A stretch of 8,444 bases of DNA from an uncultured Caryophanales bacterium. GTDB taxonomy: Bacteria; Bacillota_I; Bacilli_A; RF39; UBA660. The translations under genes were made by a program, and so were the position numbers. Under the pieces are notes generated by a model, which was given only the letters and a program-made list of their open reading frames with translations, searched no databases and was not told where the DNA came from. Positions 5,176 to 8,444 of the stretch are shown one piece after another; position 1 is the stretch's first letter, and each line of letters begins with the position of its first letter. The stretch spans positions 1 to 8,444 of the forward strand of contig CAMIXP010000055.1 of assembly GCA_946402785.1 (NCBI GenBank), in the 5' to 3' direction.

Positions 5176-7314
5176 ATGGGTAATAGAAAACACAGAAAAC
5201 ATACAAGTAGAAAAATAATAATGCTAAATATTCTTTTAGCAGTTTTTTTGGTGATGGGAATTGCCTATTCCGTACTAGGAACTACCCTTAATATGACAGG
5301 AAATGTAACAGTAAAAGAGCATAGTTTAAAACTATATGATGTATTAAAAGCTGCTGCGGAAGAAGGAATATATGCAAAAAGATTTACCGAAAGCCATCAG
5401 GATTCAATAGACAGTTCTTTATCCACAGAAGAAATTTATCACTGGTATCAGCCTGCTTATAAAGATTATCTAAATGAGATAAAATCTAGATACAATGTCA
5501 TTTTTGCAAACCAATGTTGGATTATGTTTAGAACAACAGACACGGGCGGAACAAAACTTATTTATAATGGAGAAGCACAAAATGGACAATGTCTGGATAC
5601 GAGAGGAAATCATTTGGGATATAATTCGAGTTCTTTGAGTACTAGTACATTAAGAACTGATTATTACTATGGTACTGATTTTAGTTATGATGCATCCGCA
5701 AATACATTTTTATTGGCAGGCAATATTACAACGGGTGAAATAAAAACAGGACAATATACATGCTTGAAAAAGAATGCTGAAGATGCGTGTACAGCACTTT
5801 ACTATGTATATCGAGAAAACGAAACAAAGTATGAATTATTGAGAATCGTTAATAATGTGCCAATGTATTTAATTGGGGACTCAGAGTTTAATACGATAGA
5901 GACACCAGCGGCAGCTGGATATATGTATAATAAATACTACACAGGAGCATCAAGCGATAGTTTTATTAATAATGCACATATATTGTATGATTATAGTATA
6001 ACAGAGGGAACAAAGTATTACTATGGTGACAAATATGTAAAAGATGGAAGCTATTACTTTCTTGAAAATGATGATGGAAGTATACCAGAACAAATTGAAT
6101 GGTCATCTAATCTAGAAGAGAATAGGGCAATGGAAGGTAAATTTACATGTAGGTCAACATCAACGGAAGAAGTAAATCATAATGGAAATATGGTCCCACA
6201 AGGTACTCGCTGCTATTGGCCTTACTATGTTATAGATTCGACAACATATGAAGACAAACAATTAACACTAATGATTACAAATACAAATATAATTCCGGAT
6301 GCAACTATGTTTTTTGGAGAAGATGTTATTGATAATGAAGACGGAACATATAGTTTGGTTGGCGTTTCAGAAATATCAAGATCAGAGTGGTACACCAATT
6401 ATTCTGATTATCGTCATCATTATTATTGTAGCAACTATAGAAACACGACTTGTGAAAAAAAGAATATTAATTATATAGTATCATCTTCTAAGAACGCAGT
6501 TTCTTATGAAAGCTTTTCTCGAGACTATAAGTATTCAAAAAGTGTTACATATGATTATGAAACAGGAGAATACACTTTGACCGGAGACAGTATTACATTT
6601 TGGGATTTTACTAATCAAGAACAAATAGATATTTATCATACAATGCACTATACATGTTTGAACGATACGGGTGTATGTAAGACTGTAAAATATATATATG
6701 GAGATTACTTAGATACAACCAAATACTTTTCTTATATGAATTTAAATGATGGTGTTACTGGAGATAACATAATAGACGAGATGCTTCGAGCAGAAGATGT
6801 CAATAAATATGACTCAACAGTAAAAATATATATCGATTCTTGGTATGAAAGAACACTGCTTAATTATTCTGATTATCTAGAAGATACAATCTTTTGCAAT
6901 AATAGAGAATTATGGAGCAAAGAAGGATGGGATCCAAATAATAATATTGGAAGTATTTTTGTTTATTTCCGCTGGAAAGACAACTTAGATTGTTATTCAG
7001 AGTTAGATTCCTTTAGTGTTGGTAATCCAAAGGCGCAATTAAAATATAAAATAGGACTATTAACAAATAAAGAAGTATCGCTAATGAATAATCAAAGACT
7101 TTATTTTGATAATACTAATAGATATTGGTTAGGAACCATTGATTTCATAACTGACGATGCAACAATTGAACTTGGACCAGGTGGTACAACTAATAATATT
7201 GGAACATCAGGAGTAAGACCCACTATATCTTTAAAGAAAGGAACGAAATATACTTCGGGGACAGGAAGCCAAGAAGATCCATATATCGTAGATGCTCCAC
7301 CAATTACAGGATAA
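5176..7314 (+). CDS. Large exported tyrosine-rich protein with four Cys-paired repeats, unknown function
   Basis: This 712-residue protein starts with a basic stretch (residues 1-13) and one hydrophobic segment (about 14-35), acting as signal peptide or membrane anchor; a TLNMTGNVTV sequence follows. The body is extracytoplasmic. Residues 112-141 (CWIMFRTTDTGG...) and the C-terminal part, with DSTVKIYIDSWY (546-557), FCNNR (573-577), GLLTNKEVSL (627-636), WLGT (651-654) and GVRPTISLKKG (679-689), resemble a domain I recall from surface proteins of uncultured gut Bacillota, partly like DUF6273/formylglycine-enzyme-like folds. Between them lie four divergent repeats (about 163-212, 281-353, 379-435, 449-509), each with an aromatic/Gly start, a D/G-x-Y/F-x-L strand and one Cys pair. 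All 12 cysteines (114, 139, 196, 205, 325, 346, 418, 426, 494, 501, 574, 606) group as six pairs. Tyr is near 10%. There is no LPXTG motif and no C-terminal membrane segment. It has its own promoter and terminator. Phe codons are 21 TTT to 2 TTC, unlike the glycosyltransferase gene. Export is likely; function is unknown, with adhesion or ligand binding only a guess. Confidence 0.8.
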   Translation: MGNRKHRKHTSRKIIMLNILLAVFLVMGIAYSVLGTTLNMTGNVTVKEHSLKLYDVLKAAAEEGIYAKRFTESHQDSIDSSLSTEEIYHWYQPAYKDYLNEIKSRYNVIFANQCWIMFRTTDTGGTKLIYNGEAQNGQCLDTRGNHLGYNSSSLSTSTLRTDYYYGTDFSYDASANTFLLAGNITTGEIKTGQYTCLKKNAEDACTALYYVYRENETKYELLRIVNNVPMYLIGDSEFNTIETPAAAGYMYNKYYTGASSDSFINNAHILYDYSITEGTKYYYGDKYVKDGSYYFLENDDGSIPEQIEWSSNLEENRAMEGKFTCRSTSTEEVNHNGNMVPQGTRCYWPYYVIDSTTYEDKQLTLMITNTNIIPDATMFFGEDVIDNEDGTYSLVGVSEISRSEWYTNYSDYRHHYYCSNYRNTTCEKKNINYIVSSSKNAVSYESFSRDYKYSKSVTYDYETGEYTLTGDSITFWDFTNQEQIDIYHTMHYTCLNDTGVCKTVKYIYGDYLDTTKYFSYMNLNDGVTGDNIIDEMLRAEDVNKYDSTVKIYIDSWYERTLLNYSDYLEDTIFCNNRELWSKEGWDPNNNIGSIFVYFRWKDNLDCYSELDSFSVGNPKAQLKYKIGLLTNKEVSLMNNQRLYFDNTNRYWLGTIDFITDDATIELGPGGTTNNIGTSGVRPTISLKKGTKYTSGTGSQEDPYIVDAPPITG

Positions 7315-7315
7315 G

Positions 7316-7342
7316 AAAACTACTGATAATTCAGTAGTTTTT
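7316..7342 (+). terminator. Intrinsic terminator after the surface protein gene
   Basis: A 10-bp perfect stem, AAACTACTGA (7317-7326) with TCAGTAGTTT (7331-7340), closes a TAAT loop, and an 11th A-T pair (7316-7341) is possible. The T-run is short, 7338-7342. The hairpin starts two bases after the TAA stop. The next promoter begins almost immediately downstream. Confidence 0.85.
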
Positions 7343-7343
7343 A

Positions 7344-7352
7344 TGTTATAAT
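7344..7352 (+). promoter_or_regulatory. Extended -10 promoter for the FemABX-type gene
   Basis: TGTTATAAT repeats exactly the extended -10 element found at 5144-5152, with TATAAT at 7347-7352. It begins two bases after the terminator T-run. A -35 box would lie inside the terminator hairpin; CTGATA (7323-7328, 18-base spacing) matches TTGACA at four positions but is weak support. Transcription should start near 7359. Confidence 0.7.
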
Positions 7353-7358
7353 GAGTAT

Positions 7359-7364
7359 GAGGTG
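7359..7364 (+). promoter_or_regulatory. Ribosome binding site of the FemABX-type gene
   Basis: GAGGTG lies six bases before the ATG at 7371, close to ideal, and fixes this start. It coincides with the predicted transcription start, so the site would sit at the extreme 5' end of the mRNA. Confidence 0.75.
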
Positions 7365-7370
7365 CTTACG

Positions 7371-8444
7371 ATGAAATTTCAAGAAATAACCGAAAAAGAA
7401 TATAGAACATTTTGGGAGAATCATCCATTAAAGACATTCTTATCAGCTCCTGAAATATCCAAATTAAGAGAAAAACAAAATTGGAAAACAAACTATGTAG
7501 GAGTAAAAGATGGCAATAAGCTAGTAGCAGCAACCATGCTTTTATCTCATAAGAGACATTTTAATAAATATGAATTTTATTCCCCAAGAGGATATTTACT
7601 AGATTTTCATAATAAAGAATTAGTAGAATACTTTACAAATGAATTAAAAAACTATATCAAAGAAAAAGGTGGATATATCTTTCGAGTAGATCCTTATCTA
7701 ATCTATAGACAAAGAGATTTAGATGGAAATATTGTAGAAGACGGGGAAGATAATAGAGATGTAGTAGAAGAGTTAAAATCTCTTGGTTTCAAAAAAGTAC
7801 CAATTGACCAAACAGAACAAGTTATCTGGATGTTTTCCCTAGACTTAGAAGGAAAAGATGAAGAAACGATTCTAAAAGAAATGAAACCAAATACGAGAAA
7901 CCAAATTAAGAAAACAGAAAAGTTTGGTATTACGGTAAATGAAATATCCTATGATGAATTAGATCGTTTCCAAAAAATCATGGAAGAAACAGGAGAAAGA
8001 AAAGGATTCAAAGTAAGAAACATTGAATACTTCCAAGAAATGTATAACTTATTCCATGAAAAGAATGAAGTAAAATACTTTATTACAGAAATTAATCTAA
8101 AAAAATATGTGGAAGGATTAGAAAAAGAACAACAAGAAAAACAAGCAAAAATTGATAGTTTGACAGATGCGAAGTATAATGATGGCGCAAAGAAAAACCT
8201 AGCAAACGAAATCGCATCTTTTGATAAACGTATCGCAGAATCAAAAGAAATCATGGAGAAAACAGGAAAAGATACCATCACATTATCAGGTTCTATGTTT
8301 ATGTTAATTAAACCAGAAGTCATCTATCTATCAAGTGGAAACTATGAAGAATATATGAAGTTTAATTCCCAATATTTAATTCAATGGGAATTAATTAAAT
8401 ATGGAATTGAAAATGGATTTAAAAAACATAACTTTTATGGAATA
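7371..8444 (+). CDS. FemABX-family aminoacyltransferase, peptidoglycan bridge type (3' partial)
   Basis: The frame is open for 358 codons from the ATG at 7371 to the right edge. FemABX proteins are usually about 400-420 residues, so roughly 50-60 are missing. Enzymes of this family (FemX, FemA, MurM) transfer amino acids from aminoacyl-tRNA to the lysine side chain of lipid II at the cytoplasmic membrane face, building the peptidoglycan cross-bridge. Family signatures are visible: SPRGYLLDF (71-79), FRVDPYL (104-110), KPNTRNQIKKTEKFGI (172-187, the conserved R-x-x-I-x-K segment entering the second GNAT-like domain), and LIQWELIKYGIENGF (336-350) leading into HNFYGI at the edge. A charged helical insertion at about 241-300, Glu/Lys/Gln-rich, fits the antiparallel coiled-coil arm of FemA and FemX, which contributes to tRNA interaction. 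Start choice is supported by GAGGTG and a dedicated promoter. There is no membrane segment. Which amino acid is added, and whether first or later in the bridge, cannot be told. Confidence 0.88.
   Translation, partial: MKFQEITEKEYRTFWENHPLKTFLSAPEISKLREKQNWKTNYVGVKDGNKLVAATMLLSHKRHFNKYEFYSPRGYLLDFHNKELVEYFTNELKNYIKEKGGYIFRVDPYLIYRQRDLDGNIVEDGEDNRDVVEELKSLGFKKVPIDQTEQVIWMFSLDLEGKDEETILKEMKPNTRNQIKKTEKFGITVNEISYDELDRFQKIMEETGERKGFKVRNIEYFQEMYNLFHEKNEVKYFITEINLKKYVEGLEKEQQEKQAKIDSLTDAKYNDGAKKNLANEIASFDKRIAESKEIMEKTGKDTITLSGSMFMLIKPEVIYLSSGNYEEYMKFNSQYLIQWELIKYGIENGFKKHNFYGI

Noticed and set aside
5176..5300. The surface protein as a TasA/camelysin-type fibre subunit or type IV pilin
   Set aside because: The N-terminal hydrophobic segment followed by TLNMTGNVTV recalls such proteins, but the length (712 residues), cysteine content and C-terminal domain do not fit, and no SipW-like peptidase or pilin cleavage motif is visible.
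7949..8323. Open frame of 124 codons on the minus strand
   Set aside because: It lies entirely inside the FemABX-type gene, which has clear family motifs, a ribosome binding site and a promoter. The minus-strand translation has no recognisable domain and is a mirror of AT-rich coding sequence.
1..8444. Mollicute-type recoding of TGA as tryptophan
   Set aside because: The base composition invited the question, but tryptophans in all genes are TGG and no in-frame TGA interrupts a conserved domain. The complete genes end in TAA or TAG; six stops are too few to draw anything from the lack of TGA.

Overview
This window comes from a low-GC, AT-rich Bacillota-type genome (Bacilli, Erysipelotrichia or the gut 'RF39'-like lineages). 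The evidence is the strong A/T bias at third codon positions, the Gram-positive style Shine-Dalgarno sequences (AAGGAG, GAGGTG), short U-tailed hairpin terminators, TATAAT promoters and the gene content (FemABX-type enzyme, YegS/DgkB-type lipid kinase). Tryptophan is encoded by TGG and no in-frame TGA is seen, so the standard bacterial code applies. Everything recognisable lies on the + strand. Coding density is very high: the only gaps longer than about 20 bases are 5112-5175 and 7315-7370, and both hold a terminator followed by a promoter.

Region 1 (1-5133) is a compact five-gene operon with spacings of 4-20 bases. Its genes are a glycosyltransferase entering from the left edge (tail of a GT-B/GT4-like domain fused to a GT-A/GT2 domain), an FAD-dependent oxidoreductase resembling UDP-galactopyranose mutase, a diacylglycerol/lipid kinase family protein, a multi-pass DUF2238/YjdF-like membrane protein, and a two-TM protein of unknown function. 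It ends at a hairpin terminator. The set suggests synthesis of a cell-envelope glycan or glycolipid, with nucleotide-sugar rearrangement, sugar transfer and lipid recycling. The actual product cannot be read from the sequence.

Region 2 (5134-7342) is a single-gene unit with its own extended -10 promoter and terminator. It encodes a 712-residue, tyrosine-rich, cysteine-paired exported or membrane-anchored protein. In its middle are four divergent repeats, each carrying one Cys pair, set between an N-terminal and a C-terminal half that look like one split domain. Its codon use (Phe 21 TTT to 2 TTC) differs clearly from the glycosyltransferase gene upstream. This is the least understood gene here.

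Region 3 (7343-8444) starts a FemABX-family aminoacyltransferase gene (peptidoglycan interpeptide bridge type) that runs off the right edge. Its promoter sits directly against the preceding terminator, and its predicted leader is only about a dozen bases.

Overall this is a cell-envelope neighbourhood: surface glycan or lipid synthesis, a large surface protein and peptidoglycan cross-bridge formation. I see no RNA genes, CRISPR array, insertion sequence or attachment site.
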